In this document: piece by piece, positions 1-11,250 of the stretch
Layout of the letters: every line of letters begins with the position of its first letter
Numbering within the stretch: the first letter of the stretch is position 1
From: Blasia pusilla
Lineage: Eukaryota; Marchantiophyta; Marchantiopsida; Blasiales
Direction: 5' to 3'
Assembly: GCA_050084515.1 (NCBI GenBank)
Contig: CM114271.1
Span: 20,336,001 to 20,400,000 of the forward strand
DNA length: 64,000 nt
The notes under the pieces: generated by a model
What the model was told of the DNA's origin: nothing
Databases searched by the model: none
Seen by the model: only the letters and a program-made list of their open reading frames with translations
Program-made: the position numbers and the translations under genes

Positions 1-820
1 CAGAGCTTACATTGCGTATTCAACTTAATATTGGGGTTGTCCAGTCGTTTATGTGTAGAGATGTTAGGATTCATAGCCAGATGGATCTTAGACATGTGTG
101 TGCATGACAGCCGATGTATGATGGCAACGATGTGTATTCGCACGACAATGCTTTATCTTGATGAATTTCCATTTTCTTGTATTAAAAATTGTAAAGATGT
201 TTGTATGCTAACCCCAACTCTTCTCTTGTAGTTCTCAACACACTAACATCATAAATCTTTTCCCTCTTATAAGTATACTTCGGATTATCACCAACAACAA
301 TTTCCAATCCACCTATTGATGAGATGGAGTTTGAAGAAACTTATACTCATATCTATATCATGTATTTTTTTTATTGAAGTGGAGAATATCTGCACAATTC
401 TTCATCAGAAATCTATTCAGATGGGTCAAGGATGACTTTGAAATTCTAAGAAGAAGAGTAAGGAGAGTGAGTAGCTTATCCCCTATTTTGGGTTTATTTG
501 TAGCTATTTTTATGAACTTACCATTTTGGGAAAGTTCCCTATTTTGGCTTATTTGAATTTCTATTTAAAAATTTTTTCTTAGTATGCATGCATCTGTCAT
601 TGAAGATAGATTGAAAGTACGTTTAACCCAAAGAGATAGTTTAATTAACAACCCATTCTCTCTATATTCAATCTCTTAGATTCCATAAGGCAACGGATTT
701 ATTGTGCTCCTTATTAATCTTGTGAATAACCCAAGGCTTTCACTATACGAGTAGCCTAAGGTTTGATTTGAAAATATTAGAGAGAGCTATGGAGTGTAAA
801 TGCTTGTTAATTTAAGATTT
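1..820. other. AT-rich stretch without recognised gene
   Basis: Only short open frames, none with a recognisable motif or splice context. I see no repeat structure apart from the microsatellite that follows. Confidence 0.5.
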
Positions 821-821
821 T

Positions 822-823
<2 letters not shown>

Positions 824-898
<75 letters not shown>
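824..898. repeat. (GA)n microsatellite
   Basis: An uninterrupted GA dinucleotide run of about 75 bases. On the minus strand it gives a Leu-Ser repeat reading frame that is not a protein. Confidence 0.98.
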
Positions 899-899
<1 letters not shown>

Positions 900-1822
900 T
901 GGGGTGCGGTGATAACATGCAACCCCGAGCTTATAGTGGGACATATTAAGTCTCTTCCGACTTCTCACATCCGACACACTTTTGTGTGACAAGGCGATAT
1001 ATTGCATCGAATGCTAGGCTTGGATGTGTGTCTGAATGTGGTAGCAAGAAGTAACTCTTCATCTTCATGGACATTGTTTACATGGTGGGAGTCTCAGAGA
1101 GAGTGAGAATCCTTGTTGTGTACATCCGACCTTATCCTTATCCGCCACATCCTCCTATGGTTCAGACATAGGTCTCTTCTCCAACCAAGAGAAAGCTCGC
1201 TTCTTGCTTCTTGTGTAGATGCAAGGATGCAACTTATCAATGAAATCTCCTTGTCGCATTAAAGGCTACTTCAACATGTTTGAGGCAGTCTGTTGGCATT
1301 GGAAGGCTAATCGGAGGTGAGAGAAGGTTATACATCTTATTGGTCTAGATCCATGTCCCCTGCTCATCGGCCGGATCCGTGTGTTCCCATCATAGGTAGT
1401 GAGAGAGATGGCTGATTATGGAGTCATATTCAGCAGTCTAGCCCGGGTTGTGATTGGTATTTTTCGAAATAAAGTTGACCGTCTCATGGAGAGTATGTTT
1501 ATGCACTCGCTACTAATGTGTGTATAAATACACTTCTGCGTGTACCCAAAACAATTGTGTACACATGGAAGTAAAATCCTCTAGTAGAATGTGTCATGCG
1601 ATGTAGATGAAATCATTCTCATCATAGAAGTAGATTTATAAGTACTATAGATTCGCTATTGCATTTCAATACAAAAAAAAGTCAGTAGGGAATATTTTCT
1701 GAATCTTGAATATCATGACAATTTGAATTTAATCCAAAGTATCTTGGATTGCAGAGCTAGACTTTGTAGAGGCCCTCATCCATGAGGACCTTATCATTCC
1801 AATGCGAAGCACCTAAAGGACC
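899..1822. other. Unassigned DNA
   Basis: No frame, repeat or RNA gene recognised. It lies between the GA microsatellite and the 3' end of the minus-strand frame at 1823. Confidence 0.45.
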
Positions 1823-2677
1823 TCATCCAAGAGTACATGTTGATGAACATTCATCAACTTCATTGTCGAGTTGGTTGACCAAGTAGTCATGTGAGCCAGA
1901 ATCATCTAAATTGGCAGAGGAGTTTAATCGAAAGGGATGAACCGTGCAAATATCTGGTCCAAAATTATCTACGTCCGGATTTTGCAATGGGTGGGTGTAA
2001 ACTTTCTCTGGAGTTGCCACAGAGATTTCCTTCTTCATTGTAGATACCTCTTTCTTTGTTGTGTGCAATCTCCTTCCTTGGTTGTAGTCTAAGTACCCAA
2101 AGGAATCGACGTGCAACAACTCCATATCTTTTTCATTCAACAAAATAGGTGTAGGATAATATTTATTATCATCTTCAAAAGATGATGTCTCATCGGCTAG
2201 ATTCAAGAGGAAGTTTGTTGAAAAAGAACGTTCCCCGCTAAGTTGGTGAATATCTTTTATTGCGAACTTCAGCTCATTCTGTAGCTGGAAAAGTTCTTCC
2301 CATGAAAGCCTGTGAAATGGTACCTCCATATAATCTCGACGGGTGCATTTGAATGTTGGTGATGCTTGCACCCTACATATGCTCTTTCCTTTTTCAATAG
2401 TACTCGAGCAGTAATACAGGTCGTCATGATCTGGAGTAGTAGCATGTACAGGAAGCGAATTGTAGATGGAAAGTCTCCTTCTATGTTTATCTACAAAGAA
2501 TGCAAGTTTCAATGTAAGAAATGAAATTTTCAATGAAATGAAATATGAGTTGAATGTGGATGTGTTTGAATGCATACACACTTGCTCAAAGATAGGTCCG
2601 TAGGTACGACTGTTGATGTGACCTCTGTATTGTAGATAGACACTCTTGAAAATAGGACGTGCTATGTATGTATACAT
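1823..2677 (-). CDS. Uncharacterised 284-aa protein (candidate gene)
   Basis: I do not recognise this protein. It is a 284-codon open frame in AT-rich DNA, where a stop-free run of this length is unlikely by chance. The C-terminal half is charged and hydrophilic, with an acidic end rich in Asp, Glu and Ser. A short helical-looking block, SWEELFQLQNELKFAIKDI, lies near the middle. A good acceptor-like site (pyrimidine run then TAG) lies inside at about 2492, so the first 60 or so residues may be an intron or a separate exon and the true start may differ. A TATA-like box lies about 58 bases upstream of the first ATG. It could be a host gene or part of an unrecognised transposon. Confidence 0.45.
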   Translation of the reverse strand: MYTYIARPIFKSVYLQYRGHINSRTYGPIFEQVCMHSNTSTFNSYFISLKISFLTLKLAFFVDKHRRRLSIYNSLPVHATTPDHDDLYYCSSTIEKGKSICRVQASPTFKCTRRDYMEVPFHRLSWEELFQLQNELKFAIKDIHQLSGERSFSTNFLLNLADETSSFEDDNKYYPTPILLNEKDMELLHVDSFGYLDYNQGRRLHTTKKEVSTMKKEISVATPEKVYTHPLQNPDVDNFGPDICTVHPFRLNSSANLDDSGSHDYLVNQLDNEVDECSSTCTLG

Positions 2678-2734
2678 GCGAACTCAAAAGTTAGTACTTA
2701 GAAGCCAAAGCAAGGGTGTGTTAGAATGCATAGG

Positions 2735-2744
2735 CTTTTATAGT
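2735..2744 (-). promoter_or_regulatory. TATA-like box
   Basis: The minus strand reads ACTATAAAAG, a good plant TATA match, 58 bases upstream of the ATG at 2677. That would give a transcript start near 2705 and a short 5' leader for the uncharacterised frame. Confidence 0.4.
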
Positions 2745-4155
2745 TATATTTTGAGATACAAACTTGCTTGTTGGTCTCACCTAAGGTTGAACGCGCCCAG
2801 TTTCTGAAAGTGAAAGTAATGATTTGGGAGTGAAAGATTTGAGCTAGATTTCATAATAATAACGCAAACATATAATTTTGGGTGTAACAACCCTATATAT
2901 AGTTGTTACCATTAACATGTGGCACATCCTTGATCTCAAAGTGTTTATGACAAAGCACACCCCATTTTCTCTAAGTGGCTACAACCACTTAGACAAAATG
3001 TGGCTGAAATATTAATGACAAAGCACACCCTAAAAGTGGTTGTTTCCCGTTAGAGAAAATGGTGGCTCAAAATGAGAGAAGCTAACTCTTTCTTACCAAT
3101 CATAATACCTGAAGTGAATGCAGCCTCTAAAATCCAAATATAAGAATACACACATGAAAGAAGAATTTAAAACACTTCGAATGAAATTTTTATTAATTAT
3201 AAATCCAACACCTTTAACAAACATCTGTGAAGCCTTTTGCCAAATAGCAACATTTTGGACTTGGACAAAGATAGGTGTAATGCGCTTAATAGTATATATG
3301 TCATTATTTCTCAACTTTAGATCCCTATTGTATAGGTTTTGCAAAAGCCCAAAATTTGGTAAGTTTTTGGGAGAACTTCAAGATATTTAATCTTCAATTT
3401 TGTGTTGACATCATGACATAGCACCTACTTTACTAAGATGAACCAAATTTACTACAACTTAAATATTCCATCTTTCTTGTTGAAAATTTTCCAAAATTCT
3501 ATATTTCTTTTTGAAAATTTCCAAAAATTCCATACCAAACATTCAATCTTGAATATCCTACTCAACCTTGCAAACTATGTTGTTGTTGCACCCTATTGCC
3601 TATGACTACACTACACCATCAAGGAGGAGTTTGATGTCTCCACTAAGTTATTGAAGACTTGCAAGTTGTCTAGGAGGAATATCAACACTGTGCTACCCAT
3701 CCTAGTCTTTTGCCTTCACCTGCGAGGGGTCCGCGGAGATATTGGGTATTTTTTGAAGTGTTTCGTTGTATAAGGATGATTTGAGCACTAATGATGGATG
3801 GGAATCATGGCATCAACCCATGTGGGATGTCTAGATTAATAGTTGTCTCCCCACGCTCACTAGAGGATATAGATTAGCGTAGAGTACTATAGCACCGTGC
3901 CTCTTATTGTTGTGTCGTACATATCTTAAAGTGAAGGTTCGGGTGTCTTATATTTAGTTGCTGAATTATTAAGATTTCATTTGCTAAAAATAATTGTGCA
4001 AGAGGTACATGAGTGACCACGACATCCATTCAAGATTTTGAGAGGCTAGGTGATGAGAGTAATATCAAAGTATTTATGTTAAGTAGTGGGAAGTATCAAG
4101 GGTATTCATATGAGGGACTACCTTGAGCTCTCTCTATATCATCCTCAAACATGGG
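2745..4155. other. Unassigned AT-rich DNA
   Basis: No recognised gene. A short segment at about 4018-4075 resembles 59028-59080 (both begin near CGACATCCATTCAAG), so it is probably repeat-derived. The segment TGACAAAGCACACCC occurs twice, near 2947 and 3018. Confidence 0.4.
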
Positions 4156-4413
4156 CAAGGTTGTATATGGACAAAGTCTATGTCCGTGGACTTATGTCCG
4201 ACCTATAGAAGGACTTGTCCATATGGGCCCCATCTCCCTACTTGCCTTTGTGAGCGCACTTTTTCGTTTCTTCCTCCTCCCACCTCCACTCCCTCCCCCC
4301 TTATTGCCCCTCTTTCTTTGCCTTACCTTCCACCATGAATTATAAGTGTGGGTTCATCTTTTACAATCCATATCCGTGGACATGTCCAAACTTGTCCGTT
4401 TTTGTGCAACCAT
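4156..4413. repeat. MITE-like repeat with inverted ends
   Basis: The left end starts CAAGGTTG and runs into a GTCCGTGGAC palindrome. The right end is its inverse, with GTGGACATGTCC followed by GTGCAACC. The same inverted ends appear around 32372-32920, at the right of 54894-55153 and at 62250. The interior is C/T-rich with no coding potential. A target-site duplication was not confirmed. Confidence 0.45.
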
Positions 4414-4818
4414 GGATGGAGGAGATATTCTTGAGGAGTGGTTTGCTACTGCATCCCCTAGGGCGTTTAGTGGTCCTGACCTGTGGGTGTATCATATGGA
4501 TGATGGGGATAGAGGAACGCATAAGTTATCAAGAGCCTTTGGCAACATTGACTCCTACGACTTCATTCTGAAGAGGGTGCAACTCCTAGAGGGCAAGGAA
4601 CTTATAAGAGTTCAAAACCATTCATAGTATGGAAAGGTATATTTCAACATTCAAATATGCAGCCAATCAACTACCAAGAGTTCTCAGGAAGGTTTTTGGC
4701 AGAGATTGAGGCTTGGAAGCTTTACTAAGTCCCACACTATGTGTCATGGAAAAAGCCATTTGAAAATAATATGGATGAGAGGGAAGAGGCTACCTCCTCT
4801 ACTCTGAGTGGGGCTTGT
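4414..4818 (+). pseudogene. Ty3/gypsy gag remnant (plus strand)
   Basis: Translation of 4621-4795 gives a decayed counterpart of the gag found at 28160-28260 on the other strand. It shares the pattern of a tryptophan-Gly-Phe-Gln-His block, then EIEAWKLY, then PHYVSW. An in-frame TAA sits after the tyrosine, and upstream frames shift. It ends where the LTR at 4819 begins, so that LTR appears inserted into this older gag copy in the opposite orientation. Confidence 0.6.
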
Positions 4819-5463
4819 TGTCGTACGCATACCCATCGCTACACAACATACATCGCTGTCACCGAACACACACACACATACACGCATGATCCCATGCTAA
4901 CTCATGGCATCCAAACAACGAGACAAGAAGTACCAAAATATCTCCAATAAAGTAAGCTTCAATCTCTCTCTCTACACCATCTCACACCATAGCTCTCAAA
5001 GGTGTGCACTCTCTCTCATGTCAAACCAAACCCACTCTCCTAATGAGAGGCTCGGGTTACACTCACAAGGCAAGGGACCATAGCTCCGCCGCCTCATGCC
5101 AAGAGGTTCAACAAAGAGAGAATGAGCTCTCAAGCTCTCTCTCCTTGAGGTATACCCCTCCCCTCTCCCAAGCTCTCTCCATGGTAACCTATTCTCCCAA
5201 GTCACCTCCTTGGCTCTTGACCTGATGTAGGAGGTCAAAAGCCACTTACCAAAAATAGAAAGTCGATCATATACTCAAAATGGTACTTACCTAAAATAGT
5301 AAGTTCCTCAATATGGTTCATAATGAGCCGAAACGAAGGGGAAACCTGCTCTCTCAGGTTTCCTAGGGCCTCAGCAAGTCATCCGCGACCTACTGAGCAT
5401 GTCCTCCACTACTCATGAAGGCGCTCTATTAGATCTCACTGATCTATCCTAAAAGACGTGACA
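4819..5463 (-). repeat. LTR (copy A, 3' LTR of the complex)
   Basis: About 645 bp. On the minus strand it starts TGTCACGTCTT and ends ACGACA, the usual TG...CA form. It aligns along most of its length with about 30210-30717 and 58361-59022, sharing for example CCTTGGCTCTTGACCTGATG with copy B. It lies downstream of integrase and PHD coding, as expected for a 3' LTR. Confidence 0.8.
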
Positions 5464-5465
5464 GC

Positions 5466-5595
5466 TGTCGTGCGCATACACATTGCTACACAACATACAT
5501 CGCTGTCACCGAACACAGACACACAAACACGCATGATCCCATGCTCACTCATGGCATCCAAACAACGAGACAAGAAGTACCAAAATATCTCCAAT
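5466..5595 (-). repeat. Partial duplicate of the LTR end
   Basis: These 130 bases repeat 4819-4947 (TGTCGTACGCATAC to ATCTCCAAT, few differences) directly beside the complete LTR. A candidate polypurine tract follows at once (5596-5604). This looks like a truncated tandem second LTR. An alternative is that the real LTR edge lies at 5593 and has terminal redundancy. Confidence 0.6.
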
Positions 5596-5604
5596 CGCCC
5601 CCCT
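5596..5604 (-). other. Candidate polypurine tract
   Basis: The minus strand reads AGGGGGGCG just upstream of LTR-derived sequence, where plus-strand DNA priming would start. The match is short, so it is a candidate only. Confidence 0.4.
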
Positions 5605-5781
5605 AGCTGGTAGTTAGGTCCCTCTAACTCCAGATAGCCATCTATCCCTACCTACCATGACATACATCTCTCGGACGCTAAGAGCAAGAAGGCCGGGTGC
5701 TCATGTGGCCCCATCGTTAGTCGCCTCCTTGTCATCCAAGTCACAGACACAAGTCAGAATGTAGAACTACCTACTCAATGT

Positions 5782-5919
5782 ACATCTGGGACACATCCAT
5801 CGTCCCTGAGGAACCCTAGTGAGAGGTGGCGTCAAACATGCCATATGCCATCCTCTCGAACACCCATCACAGACTAGCATCGTGGCCGCACCACGGCGGG
5901 CGTAACCACACAACATACA
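5782..5919 (-). pseudogene. PHD finger at the C-terminus of the retroelement polyprotein
   Basis: A 46-residue C4HC3 zinc finger is read uninterrupted on the minus strand. All eight ligands are present in the order CMLC, twelve residues, CDGC, four residues, His, two residues, Cys, fourteen residues, CPRC. The aromatic before the histidine (RGWH) and the Trp two residues before the last CxxC are also present, as in canonical PHD fingers that bind histone H3 tails. It follows the integrase C-terminal region and ends shortly before a stop near 5770. The frame differs from the segment just upstream, so at least one indel separates them. By position it replaces the chromodomain of chromoviruses; a role in choosing integration sites is inference. 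Confidence 0.8.
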
Positions 5920-6972
5920 ACGCAAGCTTTGCAGGAACTACTACTAAGCTCGGATCTAATGTACCATCAATGTTAGGAAGGTGACATGGCGCATAATTAC
6001 GCACATGGTCCTTCCATACCATAACATCGCGTCCCTCCAGCAAGAGAACACCCGATGGCAAAATGTCACACTCTCAGGATAGTGCGCCTGTGATCACATC
6101 CAACGCCGGTGCCGTCTGGCTGCAAGTAGACATAATCTCCCTGATGAAACCTCCGGATAGTTGGTCGATAACCACCATCCCGAATAGTCGCATACCTCAA
6201 CGTATCCCGATGTTGTGCAATCGCCAAGTTCTCGAACGCCATGGGCATCACTCTCCGAAATAACTCATCCCTCTGAGAACATGCTCGCACCCATACATCT
6301 GGGTCATCAAGGTTCAAGCACTCACCCAAGATCTCGACGAATGGCCGTAGGTAAATGTGGCTCTCGGCCATAAAGTAGCAAGTACGGTGAAAAAGACGCT
6401 AAGGATGCGTGCCTGCTGAATCTGTATCCCATCGCCAACCATGGCAACTGGAGGTCCCAATCTCCTAGGTGACCTCTCTGCAAGCCATACTTGCGTAAAC
6501 CTCTCTTCACTGTCTGCACAACTCTCTCCGCTAATCCATCCGCCTCGGGATGATCTCGCGAAGTCGTGCGGTGGTCGATCAACGCCTGATCACACAAGGC
6601 CTGGAACTCACCGCGAAACTCGGTACCTTGGTCTGTCAACACCTCAGCCGGTGCACCATAATGACTCAGCACTCTGTCAAGGAAGGCATAAGCTACTCCC
6701 TCACTCGCTTTGTCAGGCAATGCAACCAACTCGATCCACTTCGAGAAGTGCTCGACCATCACCAACACATAACGACTGTGACGCTCCATCAAGGGCAAAG
6801 ATCCTGCAAAATCCAAACTCCATCTATACCCTAAGCCCATGATCGGTAAGGGATGCAACTGTGGAGTCGGAGCATTGAACGATGCTCGGACCCGATCACA
6901 CACCATGCATCTGGCAACAAACTGCTGGACGTCAGTCTGCACGCCTTGCCACCAATATTGAATCTGGAGCAA
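5920..6972 (-). pseudogene. Ty3/gypsy integrase (copy 1)
   Basis: Integrase joins element cDNA to host DNA. 6972-6322 covers the end of the zinc-binding region (CMVC at residues 22-25) and the catalytic core, with D54 in SLDFAG, D114 in LTDQGTEF and E149 in DGLAER, the D,D,E triad. About 34 residues separate the last two. Near 6340 the frame shifts, and 6371-6066 continues with a QHRDTLRYATIR block and FHQGDYVYL, the strand of the C-terminal DNA-binding region. Another shift leads to 6061-5867, with an LPSGVLLLEGRD block typical of the tail and then the PHD finger. At least two indels disable it. Confidence 0.85.
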
Positions 6973-7248
6973 GCTGTACGTTCACTTCACCCCAAAGTGA
7001 CCCAAATCCTCATGGGCATGCTGCACTAGTCGTGCTCTCTGCGAAGGATGCGGCACTACGCGTACTCTGCTATCCTCCCAAACCCTCAAAACATGTGTCC
7101 CCTCCCAACGAAACCGCCGGCCCAGAGGATCCGATCCTGCTCTCTAGCATCCATGGTGCTCGCTTAACGCTTTGCCAAAGATCTGAAGGTAATCCAAGAC
7201 TACTCCATCATCATGAATATCTCGGCCACTTGTCGTGTCCTCACTGGC

Positions 7249-7650
7249 CTAGGGATCCAAGGACTCTCCACTAGACCTCGCCATCAAAGTCTCCTCACTC
7301 TGGCTCTCCATAGCCAACATGCCTAAATAGGCTGACGAATGCCATCCTGACACTGACTCCTCATCACTCTCTCCATGCCATCGAGCTCTAGTCGCATCTC
7401 GCAGACTCGAGCATGGGTTATGACTCAACCCATCTGCATCCTGGTTGAGCGTCCCAGGTCTATATACCACCTGAAAATCATACTCGTGCAACAACAGAGC
7501 CCATCTCGCAAGCTTCCCTGTAAGCTTGTCGGACTCCATCAACCACTTCAGTGGTTGATGATCAGTGATGATGGTAAAGGGGTTGCCAAATAAGTAACAC
7601 TGAAATGCGCGATGGCCCACACATGACCAAGCACTCACCCTCATACGAGT
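7249..7650 (-). pseudogene. Ty3/gypsy RNase H (copy 1)
   Basis: RNase H removes RNA from RNA-DNA hybrids during reverse transcription. The frame at 7644-7249 shows ITDHQPLKWLM, then RWALLLHEYDFQVVYRPG and DADGLSH, the standard gypsy RNase H order with two catalytic aspartates visible. The preceding strand lies in another frame (7831-7562), so an indel separates it from RT. Between RNase H and integrase (6973-7248) is a short decayed linker. Confidence 0.8.
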
Positions 7651-8930
7651 GTACTTTGTCTCTGCAGCGTTGTTCAGCGGCTAGCGTAAGCCACCACAAA
7701 CTCTCTACCCTCATCATCATCTTTGGGTGAGCACCGCTCCAAGCCCCAACATGCTCCAATCGTGCAATGGCGAAAGGACCCCGATCGGTCTCCTCAAGAT
7801 GGGTGCGGACGTCAACTTTGTCCTTGAGCAATCGAAATGCTCACTCCTGCTCATCCCCCACGCCACTCGTGATCCACCTTGGTCGAGCAAGGTCGGCCGC
7901 TTAATCGAATCGAATCCCTTGCGTATCTCCGATAGAAGTTCGCCAATCCCATGAATGCGCGAACACGGCTCACATCTCAGGGGCGTGGAATGCGTGAGAT
8001 AGCCTCTACCTTCGTTTCTTTGAACATCAAGGCCCCTGGGTATATCGTATGACCCAAGTACTCAATCTGGTCGTAGAAGAACTTGCACTTTCTGGATGTA
8101 GCTTCGGCCCATGTAATTGCAATCGCCGGAATACCTCCTCTAGATGTTGCTCATGCTCCTCAACCGCGGGCGCTAAAGACTACAATGTCATCAATATAAC
8201 ACCTAGCAAAATCCGGACCAGCCAAGATCCTATCGATGACCCTCTGAAACTCAATCGGGGCGTTCTTTAACCCAAATGGTAAGAACCGCCATCGGTACAA
8301 ACAATCCTTCCGTGAGGATCGATGCCCCAAAATGCCGTCTTCGCTTTTGTCCTCCAATCGATAGGCGTTGATGGTATCCGCTCATAAATCAATGAATTGA
8401 AGATCTTTGCGTGACCAATCGCATCAAAGATCTCTCAGGGGTGGGCATGGCATACCTATCGGACTTTGTCTCGCCGATTGATAGGTCGGTAATCCCCACA
8501 TCCGCCTATCCGCCCGGTTGCCATGCACATCCTTCTTGGCGGGCATGACAGTGGCAGATGCATACTCCCCATGCGACATCTCCACTAGTCTCGCTCGACC
8601 AAGTCATGGCTCCTACTCAATCGAGCCCTCTCCATATCATCACACTGTAGGGTTGTCGGAAGATCGGCATATCACTCGACAACTCAATGCGGATCCCGGT
8701 CCCTTCAAGCGTACCCAAATCCTCCATGCTAAACGCAGCGGCTCCTATAACTCTGAGGAACGATGTATTCGGCGCCGCTCTCCTCCTGTCAACTTAGGGC
8801 CCATATCGGCTCCCAAGTCTCCATCGTGACTACGGTAGGACTCTCCGTGGCGCGGGTATCGGTGGTTGCTATGGTGCAACCCGTCTCGAACAAAAACACT
8901 CGGCCGCTCTCCTGCGACCAAGCGCAAACT
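7651..8930 (-). pseudogene. Ty3/gypsy reverse transcriptase (copy 1)
   Basis: The clearest part is 8357-8160, with FLPFGLKNAP and the catalytic YIDD motif at 8187-8198. Upstream (8360-8930) the sequence parallels the RT of copy 2 (CGDYRPIN block at 24060) but is broken by several single-base changes and cannot be read in one frame. Downstream, 7700-8150 carries thumb and connection sequence, also in several frames. Order and spacing to RNase H fit the family. Confidence 0.75.
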
Positions 8931-9179
8931 CGATCTCCTCCGTGCGGTGCCCAAAACCACGCTCAATGTTGTAGCTATCATCTCCATGCGTGCACTGCAA
9001 AACATCCCAAGAAGTCCAAGGGTGTCTCTCCGATCTCCCCGGTCGAGATCTCCTCGGGTCTCGCCCCGACCCACGCCTCCACCGTCTCGGTAGGCATGGG
9101 GCTCCAACGCAACCGCTCGATCTATCGCGATCTCATACGACGTTGCTCAGCCACTCCCAAGCCGAGATCCATGTCAGCG

Positions 9180-10095
9180 TTCAGTCCATCGCCGACCTAA
9201 GACATGGTGTCGTGAAGCCTCGACACTTGATGGTACTTCCGTCACTCCTGCGGGGAAATCCCATCGCCGCTCTCTCTCTCGGCGTTGGGCTCCACCAACC
9301 GCTGAACTGGTCATCCCAAACCAAGCTAGGACCGGCCTCCTTGTATGCATAGGAAGCGGAAAACTCACAAACGTGGGCAAGGCGCCCAGTTTTTCCTACC
9401 CTGTTGACCACGATCCAGCGGTGGTCGATCATCGTGCCTCACCGCTCTGTGATCGACGACCTGGATCAAGAATGGAATCCACTAACAAATGGGAGGGGCG
9501 CTCCACTCTCGCATACGCCCTCCATAACACCGCATGGGGTACCAAGTTGGTCCACCATAGACGCGGGCGATGGGCTCTAGAACCTACACTCGCCGCATCA
9601 AGAACACCGTTGAGCCGATCCGGGACGCACTGATGAGCACTCGTCACCACCCGTGACTGGAGTCTCCTAAGATCGGCACATTCTCCAGTGTAGGTGGAGA
9701 ACGAGGACTCAGTGCTCTTGCAGCGCCGAAGACCCTCAACATCTCCCAAAACAACTGGACCGAGTGTCGCCCAACCCATTTGCCTCGTCCGACTCGTACG
9801 ACATGGCCAACCGGCAATGACCAAATCAATGGTCCCTACCCGCTCTAAGTCTGCGCCCCAACAACAAAATATCCTCGCTAGGGAAGTCAGGTACCCTCAG
9901 ACTGCGGACGCACAATAAGTCGGGAAAACATAGGCGTAATTGCGCCACATATCGTAGTGAGACGCACCTCACAACATCATCACTCTCCACTTACAGGTGC
10001 TGGCTGTACTTGCACTCGTCCTGCAAAACAACGGCTAACCCGGTGCTAATCCTTCCAAAGAGATCTAACACTCGAATACCCTCCTCCGGGATACA
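9180..10095 (-). pseudogene. C5-cytosine methyltransferase remnant (copy 1)
   Basis: Counterpart of the methyltransferase at 24720-25710. Recognisable pieces are motif I near 10045-10075 (VLDLFGRIS, second Gly of the usual GG changed to Arg), the catalytic Pro-Cys block (AGWPC) near 9805, motif VI LENVPILGD near 9680, motif VIII GSRAHRPRLWWTNL near 9555 and motif IX/X MGFP at about 9250. Several frameshifts lie between them. It sits between protease and RT as in copy 2, showing the domain belongs to the family and is not a chance insertion in one copy. Confidence 0.8.
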
Positions 10096-10399
10096 CCACA
10101 CAATGGGTGTGGTATCCAAGGATGTCATCGTAGCACTCCCTGCTACCTCGGGTTCCTCAGACCCGTCACGCTCTGGTGCAAATGCCTCGCTCCCACGTGG
10201 TGACGTGCGTGCTCATCGCTAATCGTTGAAGCTCCTCGGCCGAGCCCAACGGCACCTCTCCTCCACGGAATGATGCGGCTACCATAACACTCCTCTCCAT
10301 AGAAATGTCGAACGGAGTATCCTCTGCATGGACATGTCCTCAATCAAATCACTAGGCCAAGTGATGGCATCGCTAAATCCGCTAAGGTCGCCATCTCTC

Positions 10400-11130
10400 C
10401 GGCCGCTGCTCGATCATCGCACCTATGAATCGAACGGATAATGAGCTAAGGCGCCCATCACCTGACTTCCATCCTGGTCTCAGGGACGCCGCTCCTCCCG
10501 GTAATCCAGGAAAATCCCCGGGTATAACATCGCTCCACCAACCAAGACGTCGAGGACTCGCATCGTCTCTATTGCCTTGGCGCGCACTACGGACTCATCG
10601 TAGGATGTCGGCGAATCCTCACCACGACCTCTCGCCGGGTGATATACTGTGTGGTACTCGCTCTACCCAAGGATGTCTGTATCCGGAATGGACAACGCTC
10701 CACATCGACTCTCGTCAAGCCCAATCCTCTGAATGACGCTTTCCCCAACATCAAGGATTGCGCTCCTGAATCCAACAAGACGTGCTGCGGACTAAAAGCT
10801 ATACCTCCAAAACTCACCAACTGGAAGACCTCTCCTCGGTTATCCAGCAACACAACACCAGGAAAAGCCATGGCACGCTCTATCGCGGGTCTAGCGGGCA
10901 TCTTTGCCATCCTAGCAGCCGCAGCGTGCCATGAATCTGACCTGGACGGCCCGAGCATCCGCTCCAAGGGCAGGTCCATCACATCCTCTGCAATCACCTC
11001 TAAACGTGATGTAGGAACCCCAACTCCGTGCTCACATAGTGAAGCGGCCAGCCAAAAAGCCTCGGCGGGCAAACCCCCCAACGTCATAATATCGGAAGCA
11101 GAAAATAAAGGAGTGCGGTACACAACGGTG
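10400..11130 (-). pseudogene. Retroelement aspartic protease region (copy 1)
   Basis: Frame 11123-10587 contains VLLDSGAQSLMLG, the D-S-G active site of retroviral-type proteases, which act as dimers to cut the polyprotein. It is almost residue-for-residue parallel to 26519-26124 in copy 2. The coding piece stops at 11130, where the 11.2 kb insertion starts; the gag side resumes at 22303. Confidence 0.75.
11122..11130 (+). repeat. Left 9-bp target-site duplication
   Basis: ACAACGGTG occurs here and again at 22303-22311. Copy 2 of the element shows the uninterrupted site near 26731-26739 (ACAACAGTGGCC), so the repeat marks the two sides of one insertion. Confidence 0.75.
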
Positions 11131-11250
11131 TCGTGTCAAGAGTCTTTCTTCGAGCAAGGGCGGGCCTTCTAGCTGCGGTAGATGCGGTTGATGCAAGGTG
11201 AATTCTCTAATAAGTTCTCCTTTTTCAATACAAAATTATGATGTACACTC

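Noticed and set aside
807-1007. Leu-Ser repeat frame
   Set aside because: It is the translation of the GA microsatellite.
6441-7274. Plus-strand frames of 94-133 codons
   Set aside because: They are antisense shadows of the integrase and RNase H regions on the minus strand.
8518-9352. Plus-strand Ser/Arg/Pro-rich frames
   Set aside because: Antisense to decayed RT and methyltransferase linker; GC-rich chance frames.
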